A stretch of 64,000 nt of DNA, from NCBI GenBank assembly GCA_963825255.1, contig CAWGSF010000009.1, positions 310,001 to 374,000 of the forward strand. Direction: 5' to 3'. The position numbers and the translations under genes were made by a program. Source of the DNA: JAIBJN01 sp963825255. Lineage in GTDB: Bacteria; Actinomycetota; Thermoleophilia; Gaiellales; Gaiellaceae. Shown piece by piece: positions 9,839 through 18,053 of this stretch. Each line of letters opens with the position of its first letter. The first letter of the stretch is position 1. The notes beneath the pieces were generated by a model. That model made no database searches, was not told where the DNA came from, and worked only from the letters and a program-made list of their open reading frames with translations.

Positions 9839-11279
9839 TCAGCGCCGGAAGCGGAACGGCGGGTACTCGTCGCGCATGAGCGCGGCGTAGGCGACGACGC
9901 GGTAGACCCAGCGGTTGGCCCCGACGAGGATCTCGAAGACGTCGCGCGGGTAGCGGTCGAAGAGCAGGAGGCCGCCGACCACGATCAGGGCCAGCACGCC
10001 GATGAGCCCGAGCCACGAGGCCTGCTGGCCCCACCACCACCAGCCACCCGACCAGGGCCCACCGCCGACGAGCACGGCCACCACGATGTACTGCGGGATG
10101 GCGAGGAGCCACCACTTCACGAGTACGAGCCAGCGCGAGAGCCTCTCGGGGTAGGGAACGTCGAGCGTCGCCGGGTAGTCGGCCTGCCCGAGCGCAAAGG
10201 GCGGATAGCGGTCGGTGCCGAGCGCGCCGTACGAGTAGAACGCGACGCGCCACGTCCAGCGGAGCACGCCGACGTTGAAGTCGAAGATCGCCCGCGGGTA
10301 GCGCTCGGTGAAGAGGATCGCCACGCCGGCGACGACCGTCAGGACGAAGAAGACGATCCAGAGGACGGCCAGCACGAGCACGTGGGGCAGGATGAGGAGC
10401 CACTTGACGAGGGGGAGGAAGCGGCTCAGCTCGGCATCCTGCGTTCCTTCGACCTCCACGGGGTACGGCGTCTCGCCAGCCTCGTCTCCGACGGGCGCGG
10501 GCGCCGCGGCGGCTGCCGGGACCGCCTCCTGCGGCGGCTCGCGGCCGCGCAGCGCGAACGCCATCATCAGCGCGCCCGCCAGGAGCAGCAAGCCGCCGGC
10601 GACCAGCAGGCCGATCGCCAGCCAGAGGATGAACGACACCTTCGCCCCGAGGTCGAGGTCGACCGAGACGCCCGCCGACCCGTCGGCGTTCATGACGACG
10701 ATGGCCCAGGTCCCCTTCTCGATCGGCCACTCGATCGCCTGCCTGCCCGAGCCCGAGGCGGACGCGGCCCAGAAGGGCTGCTGGGACGGGACCGCCGGCT
10801 CCTGCGTCCCCGCGACCCGCCGGTAGTCGACCCGGAAGGGGTCGACGTCGAAGTCCTCGACGACGTCGTAGGCGACGCCGTCGAGGTAGGCGCGGACGTC
10901 GTCCTCGGGGCCGATCCCGATGAAGATCGACTCACCGGGATCGGTCGCGGTCGCGCGGACGCGCACCGTGCCGAGACGGCCCTCGGAGAGGAGGAAGTCG
11001 GGAACGTCCTCGTGGGAGGCGTCCGACGACGTGATGTCGAAGCCGTCCGAGACGAGCGCGTTGGCGTCGGTCTCGAAGAGCTCGGTCGGCGAGGTGAAGA
11101 AGCCGTCCTCGTCCCGCTGCGTCTGATCCGCCCAGAGGAAGAACCCGCCGGCCGCAAGGAGCGCGAGGGCGATGAGGACGAGCGAGCGCGCCGAGGACGA
11201 CGAGGACGATCCGCCCGCCGCTCATCCCGCTGCGCCGGGGAGCCGGGGCCGGTGCCGCTGGGGTGGTGGGCTCGGTCAT
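9839..11279 (-). CDS. DUF4389-type membrane protein (one frameshift)
   Basis: About 480 residues. The N-terminus is cytoplasmic and Pro/Ala-rich (MTEPTTPAAPAPAPRRSG), then one helix, an extracytoplasmic domain rich in acidic residues, a helix near FILWLAIGLLVAGGLLLLAG, and two repeated units typical of DUF4389: a ...RFLPLVKWLLILPH... helix pair ending in TERYPRAIFDFNVG, and ...RWLVLVKWWLLAIPQY... ending in FDRYPRDVFEILVG. The frame breaks near 11190 inside the first helix. It starts 5 bp after the holin-like gene and precedes GGDEF. Function unknown; the operon suggests an envelope role. Confidence 0.78.
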
Positions 11280-11283
11280 GCCG

Positions 11284-11664
11284 TCAGGCGCGCGCGGATC
11301 GCACCTGCTGATCGGGCTTCAGCACGGCGTCGATGATCAGGTTGACGATCGAGACGATGAGCGCCGCGCCCATCGTCGACCAGAAGCTCCCCGTCTCGAA
11401 GCTCGGGACGGTCCAGTCGGTGAGGTAGAGCATGAACGTGTTCACGAGGATGAGCGCGAGCCCGAGCGTGAGGATCAGCGCCGGGATGGCGAGCAGGATC
11501 ACGAGCGGGCGGATGAAGATGCTCACCGTGGTGAAGACGAGGCCGGCGAGGAAGAGCACCCAGAAGTCGTCCCCGTAGCCGACGCCCGGCACGATCCAGG
11601 CCGCCACGAAGAGCGCGACGACGCTCGACAGCCACCGGAAGGTGAACGCGGCGAGGAACCACAC
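11284..11664 (-). CDS. Phage-holin-4-type (YvlD-like) membrane protein
   Basis: 126 residues with four predicted membrane helices (VWFLAAFTFRWLSSVVALF, FWVLFLAGLVFTTVSIF, LVILLAIPALILTLGLALIL, MGAALIVSIVNLIIDAVL). This matches the bacterial holin_4_2/YvlD family, which in bacteria is usually an ordinary inner-membrane protein and not a phage gene. I chose the GTG at 11664 because longer starts would run into the divergent FNT promoter and add a charged tail. First gene of the operon that continues with the DUF4389-like and GGDEF genes. Confidence 0.78.
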   Translation of the reverse strand: MWFLAAFTFRWLSSVVALFVAAWIVPGVGYGDDFWVLFLAGLVFTTVSIFIRPLVILLAIPALILTLGLALILVNTFMLYLTDWTVPSFETGSFWSTMGAALIVSIVNLIIDAVLKPDQQVRSARA

Positions 11665-11732
11665 CGCCGCAAATCCAATCAGGTTTGCCGACCGGCGGCA
11701 GGCGACCCGCCCGGCGCGGCGAAAGGACGGAC

Positions 11733-12617
11733 ATGAGCACGCCCGCACCTGACGGCGCGGCCTTCCCCGCCGCCGGCTTCGACGCGCTCCCGCCGCCCGC
11801 GATGGCCCGAAAGGCGGAGGAGGTCGGCGTGGCCAAGGCCGCGCTCTCGACGGAGAAGATCTTCGTCCTCGCCGTCCTCGCGGGCGCCTTCATCGCCATG
11901 GGCGCGGTCTTCGCCACCACGGTGACGGCCGGCTCCGGCGATCTCGCCTTCGGCGTCGTCCGTCTGCTCGGCGGCCTGGCCTTCACCCTCGGGCTCATCC
12001 TCGTCGTCGTCGCCGGCGCCGAGCTCTTCACCGGGAACAACCTCGTCGTCATGGCGTGGGCGGACCGGCGCGTCACCACCCAGCGCCTCCTCTGGACCTG
12101 GCTCGTGGTCTACGTCGGCAACTTCGTCGGCGCGATCGCGACCGCCGTCCTGATGTACCTGTCCCGCCAGTACGAGCTCGGCGGAGGCGCGGTGGGCGAG
12201 CAGGCGCTCGCGATCGGGATCGCCAAGACGAGCCTCGGCTTCGGGCAGGCCGTCATCCTCGGCGCGTTCTGCAACGCGCTCGTCTGCATGGCGGTGTGGC
12301 TCTGCTACAGCGCCCGCACGACCGCCGACAAGATCCTGGCGATCATTCCGCCGATCGCCGCCTTCGTGGCCGCGGGGTTCGAGCACAGCGTCGCCAACAT
12401 GTACTTCATCCCCGAGGCGCTCTTCATCGCCTCGAACGACGGCTGGCTGGCGAGCCTGACGAGCGCTCCCGACGTCTCAGGGCTGACCTGGAGCGCGTTC
12501 CTCGTCGACAACCTCCTGCCCGTCACGATCGGCAACCTCATCGGCGGGACCGTGATGGTCGCCGCCCTCTACTGGTTCGTCTACCTCCGTCCCGACCGGG
12601 CGGGGCTCCGCGCCTGA
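11733..12617 (+). CDS. Formate/nitrite transporter (FNT) family channel
   Basis: 294 residues. After a short N-terminal tail (SxxPAPDGAAFPAAGFDALP) come six membrane helices with FNT landmarks GAELFTGNN, NFVGA, LGAFCNALVCMAVW and FEHSVANMYFIPEAL. The family forms pentameric channels for formate, nitrite or related small monovalent anions. The ATG at 11733 was chosen because GAAAGGA lies 8 nt upstream. The 3' end is convergent with the P-type ATPase and overlaps its frame by about 140 bp. Which anion it carries cannot be read from sequence. Confidence 0.9.
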   Translation: MSTPAPDGAAFPAAGFDALPPPAMARKAEEVGVAKAALSTEKIFVLAVLAGAFIAMGAVFATTVTAGSGDLAFGVVRLLGGLAFTLGLILVVVAGAELFTGNNLVVMAWADRRVTTQRLLWTWLVVYVGNFVGAIATAVLMYLSRQYELGGGAVGEQALAIGIAKTSLGFGQAVILGAFCNALVCMAVWLCYSARTTADKILAIIPPIAAFVAAGFEHSVANMYFIPEALFIASNDGWLASLTSAPDVSGLTWSAFLVDNLLPVTIGNLIGGTVMVAALYWFVYLRPDRAGLRA

Positions 12618-14969
12618 CTGCAGCCGCGCCTCCCCGCCGGGCGTGAACCGCTCGTCGGTGAGCCAGAGGCCGGCGACGGCCAGGCCCGTGCCCCCGAGCA
12701 CGGTCAGCGACCCGGTGACGCCGAGGGGGACGAGCTCGAAGAAGTCCCGCAGCCCGGGAACCGCCAGCACGGCCGCGTAGGCGCCCAGGAGCGCGAGGCA
12801 CAGGGTCGTCACCGCGGCGCCGCGGAAACGGCTCGACGCCTCGAGCACGAGGATGAGGTACAGCCCGACGAGGATGAGGACCGACGTCGCCACCGTCCTC
12901 GCCTCGAGCAGGCCGAGGTCGAGCACGTAGTACGAGAACAGGTAGCTCGAGAGCACGCCCAGGCCGGCAGCGGTGCCCGCGGGCACGGCGAAGTTGCCCA
13001 CGTCCCGCAGGAAGCCCGTTCGCGGCAGGCGGCCCGAGCTGGGGGCGAGGGCGAGGAAGAAGCCCGGGACCCCGACCGCGATCGTGGCGGCCAGGGTGAG
13101 GTGGCGCGGGAGGACCGGATAGGCGATCGGCGTCATCCCGATCGAGAGGATCAGGAAGGCGGCGAAGGCCGACTTCGTGACGAAGAGCTTGGCGACCCGC
13201 TGGAGGTTGCGGAGGATCTTGCGGCCCTCGTCGACCATCGACGGCACCGCGGAGAAGTCGCCGCGGACGAGGACGAGGTCGGCGACGCTCTTCGCGATCT
13301 GGGCGCCCGTGCCCTGGGCGATGGCGAGACGCGCCGCCTTGAGTGCCGGGACGTCGTTGACGCCGTCGCCCACCATCGCCACGTAGCTCCCCGAGCGCGC
13401 GAGCGCCTCGACGACCCGCTTCTTGCCCTCGGGGGAGATGCGACCGACGACCGAGGCCGCCACGGCCACGCGCTCCAGCTCGGCGTCGTCGTCGGGGAGG
13501 TTGCGCCCGTCGAGCGGCGCGTCGGCGTTCGGAATCCCCGCGTCGTCGGCGATCGCGGCGACCGTGTCGGGCGCGTCGCCGGAGATCACCTTCAGCGTGA
13601 TCCCCTGCGCGCGGAAGAACTCCACCGTCTCGCGGGCGTCCCGCCGAAGCTGCTCGGCGAGGACGACGAGTCCGAGCGGCTCGAGGCGCTCCGGCGGCTC
13701 GACCGGGTCGGGATCGGCGAGCGGAGCGTCGGTCCTGCCGAAGGCGAGTACCCGCCGGCCGTTCCTGGCCTCCGACTCGGCCCGCGTCGCGAGGCTCCCG
13801 AGCGGGAAGTGCTCCGGCGAGCCGAGGACGTACGCCGAGCCGTTCAGCTGCACGGCGCTCCAGCCTCGCCGCGAGGCGAAGGGCACATGTGCGGAGACGG
13901 CCTCGGGCTCGGCGGCCCGGGCCTCGGCGATCGCCTCGAGCGTCGCGTTGCGGCTCGGAGAGCTGGCCGCGTAGCGCGCGAGCGCGTCCGCGAGCTCCTC
14001 CTCCGGCTCTCCGCTCGAGGGGACGAGAGCGACGACCCGCAGGCCTCCCTCGGTGAGCGTCCCCGTCTTGTCGAGGCAGACGACGTCCACGGCGGCGAGC
14101 GACTCGATGGCGTTCAGCTGCTGCGCCAGCGCTCCCTTGCGCGCCATCCGCAGCGCCGCCACGGCGTAGGTGAGGCTCGTGAGGAGGATCAGGCCCTCCG
14201 GGACGAGGCTGACGACGGCCGCCACGGACCGCGGAACCGCTTCGTCCAGCGGCACCGCGAGCTCCCAGAGGGCGAAGCCGAGAAGCAGCCCCAGCGGGAT
14301 CATCACGCCGACGAGGATGATGAGGAGGCGGTTGAGGTCGCGCTCGAGCGGCGAGCGGGGATGCCGGAACGCCCGCGCCTGGCCGGCGATCCGCTCCGCG
14401 TAGCTCTCCGGCCCGACCGCGCTGACGACGTAGGCGCCGGAGCCCTCGACGGCGAAGGAGCCCGAGCGCACCTCGTCGCCGGCGTGCCGCGCCACCGAGT
14501 CGGACTCGCCGGTGAGGATGGACTCGTCGACCCGGAGCCCGGCGGCCTCCTCGAGCCGGCCGTCGGCGACGAGCTGGTCGCCGGCCTCGACGTGGACGAG
14601 GTCGCCGACGACGACGCTCGCCACCCCCAGCCGGCTCGCCTCCCCGTCGCGGATCACCGTCGCCGTGGGCGCCACGAGCGCGGCGAGGCGGTCGAGCGCC
14701 CGCTTCGCTCGCACCTCCTGCGTGATCCCGATCGCCGAGTTCGCGACCAGGATCCCGAGGAACAGAGCGTCCCGCCAGTCGGCGAACACGAGCGTGAGCG
14801 CGCCGAAGACCGCGAGGATCAGGTTGAAGACCGTGAAGACGTTGGCCCGGACGATGCTCCCGTAGGAGCGGCTCGTCGCCGGCGCCTCCAGGGGCCCACG
14901 CTCCGCGAGGCGCCGCGCGGCCTCCTCGCGGCTGAGCCCGGCCGCCGGGCGCTGCCCGGACGCGCTCAC
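12477..14969 (-). CDS. CtpE-like cation-transporting P-type ATPase
   Basis: About 830 residues. A short N-terminal actuator lead-in (SREEAARRLAERGP, RSYGSIVRANVFT) is followed by the TGES loop, a PEGL motif in helix 4 (VSLVPEGLILLTSL), the phosphorylation site DKTGTLT near residue 300 and the hinge GDGVND near 533, with helices to the C-terminus. The PEGL helix and lack of metal-binding domains resemble mycobacterial CtpE, a calcium-related pump. GTG start overlaps the usp stop (GTGA). The tail runs antisense into the FNT gene, so the true stop may be slightly earlier. Last gene of the hsp20 operon. Confidence 0.85.
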   Translation of the reverse strand: MSASGQRPAAGLSREEAARRLAERGPLEAPATSRSYGSIVRANVFTVFNLILAVFGALTLVFADWRDALFLGILVANSAIGITQEVRAKRALDRLAALVAPTATVIRDGEASRLGVASVVVGDLVHVEAGDQLVADGRLEEAAGLRVDESILTGESDSVARHAGDEVRSGSFAVEGSGAYVVSAVGPESYAERIAGQARAFRHPRSPLERDLNRLLIILVGVMIPLGLLLGFALWELAVPLDEAVPRSVAAVVSLVPEGLILLTSLTYAVAALRMARKGALAQQLNAIESLAAVDVVCLDKTGTLTEGGLRVVALVPSSGEPEEELADALARYAASSPSRNATLEAIAEARAAEPEAVSAHVPFASRRGWSAVQLNGSAYVLGSPEHFPLGSLATRAESEARNGRRVLAFGRTDAPLADPDPVEPPERLEPLGLVVLAEQLRRDARETVEFFRAQGITLKVISGDAPDTVAAIADDAGIPNADAPLDGRNLPDDDAELERVAVAASVVGRISPEGKKRVVEALARSGSYVAMVGDGVNDVPALKAARLAIAQGTGAQIAKSVADLVLVRGDFSAVPSMVDEGRKILRNLQRVAKLFVTKSAFAAFLILSIGMTPIAYPVLPRHLTLAATIAVGVPGFFLALAPSSGRLPRTGFLRDVGNFAVPAGTAAGLGVLSSYLFSYYVLDLGLLEARTVATSVLILVGLYLILVLEASSRFRGAAVTTLCLALLGAYAAVLAVPGLRDFFELVPLGVTGSLTVLGGTGLAVAGLWLTDERFTPGGEARLQSGAEPRPVGTEVDEPVEGGDHHGPADEVADRDGQEVVDEERAPGQP

Positions 14970-15358
14970 GGAACGACGAGGACGTCGCACGGAGCCTTCC
15001 GCGCGACGCCGACGGAGACCGAGCCGGCGATGAAGCGCCCCGCAGCGCCGCGTCCGTGCGTCCCGACGACGAGGAGGTCCGCCTCCACCTCCTTCGCCGC
15101 CGCGACGAGCCCGTCCACCGGGTCTCCGAGCGGGCTCATGGTCGTCGCTTCGGCGACGCCCGCGTCCGCGAGGACCGCCGTCGCCTCGACGAGGAGCGGC
15201 TCCCGCTCGTCGATCCACACGGGGTTCGGCAGCCCGAATTGCAACGCGGGAGACACGTTCGCGACCACGACCTGCCCTTCGTCCCCGGCGAGGCGGGCGG
15301 CCACTCCGAGCGCCCGTTTCGCTGCCTCGGAGCCGTCGTAGCCCACGAGAATCCTCAC
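14966..15358 (-). CDS. Universal stress protein (UspA fold)
   Basis: 130 residues, one Usp domain. N-terminal MRILVGYDGSEAAKRAL and the C-terminal nucleotide-binding signature VVGTHGRGAAGRFIAGSVS (G-2x-G-9x-GS type) indicate an ATP-binding Usp. Its stop overlaps the GTG of the ctpE-like gene, and it starts 9 bp after the ABC permease, so it belongs to the same six-gene transcript led by hsp20. Usp proteins of this type accumulate in growth arrest or hypoxia in actinobacteria. Confidence 0.9.
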   Translation of the reverse strand: MRILVGYDGSEAAKRALGVAARLAGDEGQVVVANVSPALQFGLPNPVWIDEREPLLVEATAVLADAGVAEATTMSPLGDPVDGLVAAAKEVEADLLVVGTHGRGAAGRFIAGSVSVGVARKAPCDVLVVP

Positions 15359-15367
15359 GCCGGGAGG

Positions 15368-16168
15368 CTACACGCGCAGGTCGCGCCGCTCGAAGAGCAC
15401 GACGGCGAGCGCGCCGGCGACCAGCGCGAGGCCCAGCAGGATCAGGGCGTGCGCCGGGTCGAGGCCGCTCCGGATCGGGTCGCCGCCCGCGTAGAGGTAG
15501 TACGGCGAGATCTTCTGCGCCGGCTCGAGGGCGTCGACGAGCGGCGCCAGGCCGTAGACGAGGTACGCGGCGACCGCCGCCGCAGCGCTCACCCCGGTCG
15601 CCAGGGCCCGCTTCCCGGTCGCGCACCCGAGGAGAAGCGCGAGAGCGCCGAATGCGAGCGCGAGCAGGACGCCGGCGGCGGTCGCCGCGGCGAGACGGCC
15701 CGGTCCAACGTCCATGCCGACGACGGCCGCGCTGGCCCAGAGGGACGCCCAGAGGACGACGCCGAGCGCCACGACGAGGGCCCCGGCGCCGGCCGCCTTC
15801 TCGGCGACCAGCCGCCGCCGGGAGATCGGGTGCGCGAGGAGCAGGTCGAGCGTGCCGTCCTCCTCCTCGCGAGCGAGCGCGCCGGCGCCCAGCCCGATCG
15901 CGTAGACGAGGAAGACGAGCGGCACGACCAGGGAGAAGAGCTCGGCGCTCAGGTACCCGGCCGCCGACACGAAGTCGATGCTGCCCTCGCCCAGGAACGC
16001 GCGAATGGCCTCGGGGTAGTCCTGGACGAGGCGGTTGAGCTCGGGACGGCCACGCACGGTCGGATAGATCGCGACCGTGAGCCACACCGTGGCGACGAGG
16101 CCGAGCGCCCACCAGAGGAACGCCCGCCCGTGGTCACGGACGGTCTTCGCCGACACGCTACGCAGCAC
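15368..16168 (-). CDS. ABC-2 type transporter permease
   Basis: 266 residues with six hydrophobic segments, starting with FLWWALGLVATVWLTVAIYP and including LFSLVVPLVFLVYAIGLGAGALAREEEDGTLDLLLAHPISR cut by the typical ABC-2 EExxGTL motif. It overlaps the ATPase gene by 11 bp, so the pair is one exporter. Substrate unknown. Position between two usp genes ties it to the stress operon. Confidence 0.85.
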   Translation of the reverse strand: MLRSVSAKTVRDHGRAFLWWALGLVATVWLTVAIYPTVRGRPELNRLVQDYPEAIRAFLGEGSIDFVSAAGYLSAELFSLVVPLVFLVYAIGLGAGALAREEEDGTLDLLLAHPISRRRLVAEKAAGAGALVVALGVVLWASLWASAAVVGMDVGPGRLAAATAAGVLLALAFGALALLLGCATGKRALATGVSAAAAVAAYLVYGLAPLVDALEPAQKISPYYLYAGGDPIRSGLDPAHALILLGLALVAGALAVVLFERRDLRV

Positions 16169-17063
16169 CGCGCTCTGCCTCCCGGTAATAGGAGAGGAAG
16201 ATCTCCTCGAGGTCGGGCTCGTGGCTGACGACGTCGATCACCTCGTGGGCGGCGATCGCCTTCACGAGCGTGTCCAGCGAGCCTTCGACCTCGAAGCGAA
16301 GGGCGTTCCCATCGGCCTCGACCGAGCGCACGCCCGCGAGGGACGCGAATGGAGCGGCGGCGACGGGAGCCGCGAAGTGGACGACGAGGCGACGAACGGC
16401 CCGCGTCTTCAGCCCGGCCACGTCCTCGACGACGACCAGCCGCCCCTCGCGGATGATCGCGACGCGATCGGCGACATGCTCCACCTCGGAGAGGACGTGC
16501 GAGGAGAGAAGCACCGTGCCGCCCGCCGACGTGCGCTCGCGCACGAGGCGGTAGAACTCCTGCTGGACGAGGGGGTCGAGACCGCTCGTCGGCTCGTCGA
16601 GGACGAGGAGTTCCGGCCGGTGCATCAGCGCCTGGACGAGGCCGACCTTCTGCCGGTTGCCCTTCGAGAGGTCGGCCACGGGACGGTCGAGGTCGAGGTC
16701 GAGCCGCTCGACCAGCTCGTCCACGTGGCGCGGATCGACGCCGCCGCGCAGGCTCGCGAAGAACGAGAGATGCTGGCGGCCTGTCAGACGCGGGTAGAGG
16801 GCGAGCTCGCCGGGGACGTAGCCGACGTGCCGGCGGACCTCGACGCTCTCCCGGCGCGCGTCCAGCCCGAGCACGACGGCCCGGCCCGCCGTCGGACGGA
16901 TGAGGTCGAGGAGGAGCCGGAGCGTGGTCGTCTTGCCGGCTCCGTTCGGCCCCAGGTAGCCGAAGACCTCGCCGCGCTCGACCTCGAAGGTGAGGTCGAC
17001 GACGCCCCGCGCCCGGCCGTAGCTCTTCGTCAGGCCCTCGGCCTGGATCGCAGGCCCCGCCAT
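16158..17063 (-). CDS. ABC transporter ATP-binding protein
   Basis: 301 residues. Walker A GPNGAGKTTT (about residue 39), signature LSKGNRQK in place of LSGGQ, Walker B LLVLDEPTSGLD, H-loop LSSH, and a C-terminal extension of about 80 residues common in ABC-2 exporter ATPases (DLEEIFLSYY). Partner of the permease that overlaps its 3' end. It starts 11 bp downstream of the second usp gene in the operon. Confidence 0.9.
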   Translation of the reverse strand: MAGPAIQAEGLTKSYGRARGVVDLTFEVERGEVFGYLGPNGAGKTTTLRLLLDLIRPTAGRAVVLGLDARRESVEVRRHVGYVPGELALYPRLTGRQHLSFFASLRGGVDPRHVDELVERLDLDLDRPVADLSKGNRQKVGLVQALMHRPELLVLDEPTSGLDPLVQQEFYRLVRERTSAGGTVLLSSHVLSEVEHVADRVAIIREGRLVVVEDVAGLKTRAVRRLVVHFAAPVAAAPFASLAGVRSVEADGNALRFEVEGSLDTLVKAIAAHEVIDVVSHEPDLEEIFLSYYREAERGAA

Positions 17064-17073
17064 GGACCGTAGG

Positions 17074-17547
17074 CTAGCCCTGGCGCGGGATGCGGACGAC
17101 GACGGTCGGACAGGGCGAATGCTGGACGCATTGCTGGCTCACCGAGCCGAGAAGAAGCCCTTTGAACCCCCCGCGGCCGCGGGAGCCGACGACGAGAAGA
17201 TCCGCATCTCCGGCCAGCCCGACGAGCACGTGCGAAGGATTCCCGCGAATCGCCTCGGCTCGGACATCGACCCCGAGCTCTTCCGCCTCGCGCTCGATCA
17301 CGGCGGTGCATCGGTTCAGGACCCCCTGCGCCTCCCTGGCCATGGCCTCCTCGAACTCCTCGTCGAGGGCGCCGTGAAACGGCGGGGCGCCGGCGAACGC
17401 GGGCTCTGGCGCCGTGGCGTACAGCGGGAGACGCCAGACGTAGACCACGTGCAGCGTCGCGCCGCGGAGTCGCGCTTCCCCGAGCGCCCACCGAAGCGCC
17501 GTCTCTGCGCCGGGCGAGCCGTCCACGCCGACCAGGACCGTGCTCAT
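17074..17547 (-). CDS. Universal stress protein (UspA fold)
   Basis: 157 residues with MSTVLVGVDGSPGAETALRWAL at the N-terminus (in part) and the nucleotide-binding signature VVGSRGRGGFKGLLLGSVS. A Cys pair near the end (QQCVQHSPC) is seen in many actinobacterial Usps. Only 3 bp separate it from the upstream hsp20 gene, and it is only distantly similar to the Usp at 14966, so the two are not a recent duplication. Confidence 0.9.
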   Translation of the reverse strand: MSTVLVGVDGSPGAETALRWALGEARLRGATLHVVYVWRLPLYATAPEPAFAGAPPFHGALDEEFEEAMAREAQGVLNRCTAVIEREAEELGVDVRAEAIRGNPSHVLVGLAGDADLLVVGSRGRGGFKGLLLGSVSQQCVQHSPCPTVVVRIPRQG

Positions 17548-17550
17548 GGG

Positions 17551-17895
17551 TCACGCTCCCCCGTGCTCGATCTCCACGTGCCGCGTCGGCGCGTGCGTCT
17601 TCGGCGCGCAGACGACGAGCAGCCCGTCGACGAACGAGGCCGAGAGCCCGTCAGCATCCGCCGACTCCGGGAGACGGAACAGGAAGTCGAACCGCGCCTC
17701 CGGCGCCGCCTTTCGGAGGTCCGGCCCGCTCACCTTCAGCAGGCGGTCGGTCACCTCGACGAGGAAGTCGTGCTCGGCCAGCCCGGGCGCGTCGATCTCG
17801 ACGCAGTAGCGATCCGCCTCGTCCCGCACGTGCGCGGTCGGTTCCAGCTCGGCCGCGCGCCGGACATCGGCGAGGATCCGGCGATCAGAGCTCAT
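17551..17895 (-). CDS. Small heat shock protein (Hsp20/alpha-crystallin domain)
   Basis: 114 residues, nearly all alpha-crystallin domain: VRDEADRYCVEIDAPGLAEHDFLVEVTDRLLKVSG in parts, then FLFRLPESADADGLSASFVDGLLVV. The I-x-I tail motif is not evident. ATG at 17895 is preferred over the GTG at 17901 because GAAAGG lies 5 nt upstream of the ATG and overlaps the GTG. It heads the operon hsp20-usp-ABC-ABC-usp-ctpE. A palindrome at 17973 and a GAGAAT hexamer at 17927-17922 form its putative promoter. ATP-independent holdase by family. Confidence 0.87.
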   Translation of the reverse strand: MSSDRRILADVRRAAELEPTAHVRDEADRYCVEIDAPGLAEHDFLVEVTDRLLKVSGPDLRKAAPEARFDFLFRLPESADADGLSASFVDGLLVVCAPKTHAPTRHVEIEHGGA

Positions 17896-17972
17896 CTGCA
17901 CCTTTCGGTCATGGCCAGCACATTCTCGCCCGGCCTCGCCGCCTCGCCATCCGCGCCCCGCCCGAGCGCTCT

Positions 17973-17987
17973 TGCGGCTTTGCCGCG
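17973..17987. promoter_or_regulatory. Stress-island palindrome, copy a (hsp20 / pat)
   Basis: TGCGGCTTTGCCGCG, with inverted arms GCGGC and GCCGC around TTT. It lies between the divergent hsp20 operon and the pat-like gene. From its centre at 17980, a NAnnnT hexamer starts 53 nt away on each side: GAGAAT (17927-17922, minus) and GAGGCT (18033-18038, plus). It matches the other three copies in the island. I infer an activator site shared by both promoters. Confidence 0.7.
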
Positions 17988-18053
17988 TGCAGAATCGGGG
18001 CGGTCACCGACGCCGGGCGAGACTCCCGGCCGGAGGCTCGACCACCGTCCACG

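Noticed and set aside
11675..11690. Palindrome half-site (AGGTTTGCCG) ahead of the FNT gene
   Set aside because: Only one arm matches and the 53-nt hexamer position would fall inside the coding region.
14970..16112. N-terminal extension of the ctpE-like frame up to 16112
   Set aside because: It runs through the usp and ABC permease genes in another frame of the same strand; the P-ATPase homology begins at about 14940 and the GTG at 14969 overlaps the usp stop.
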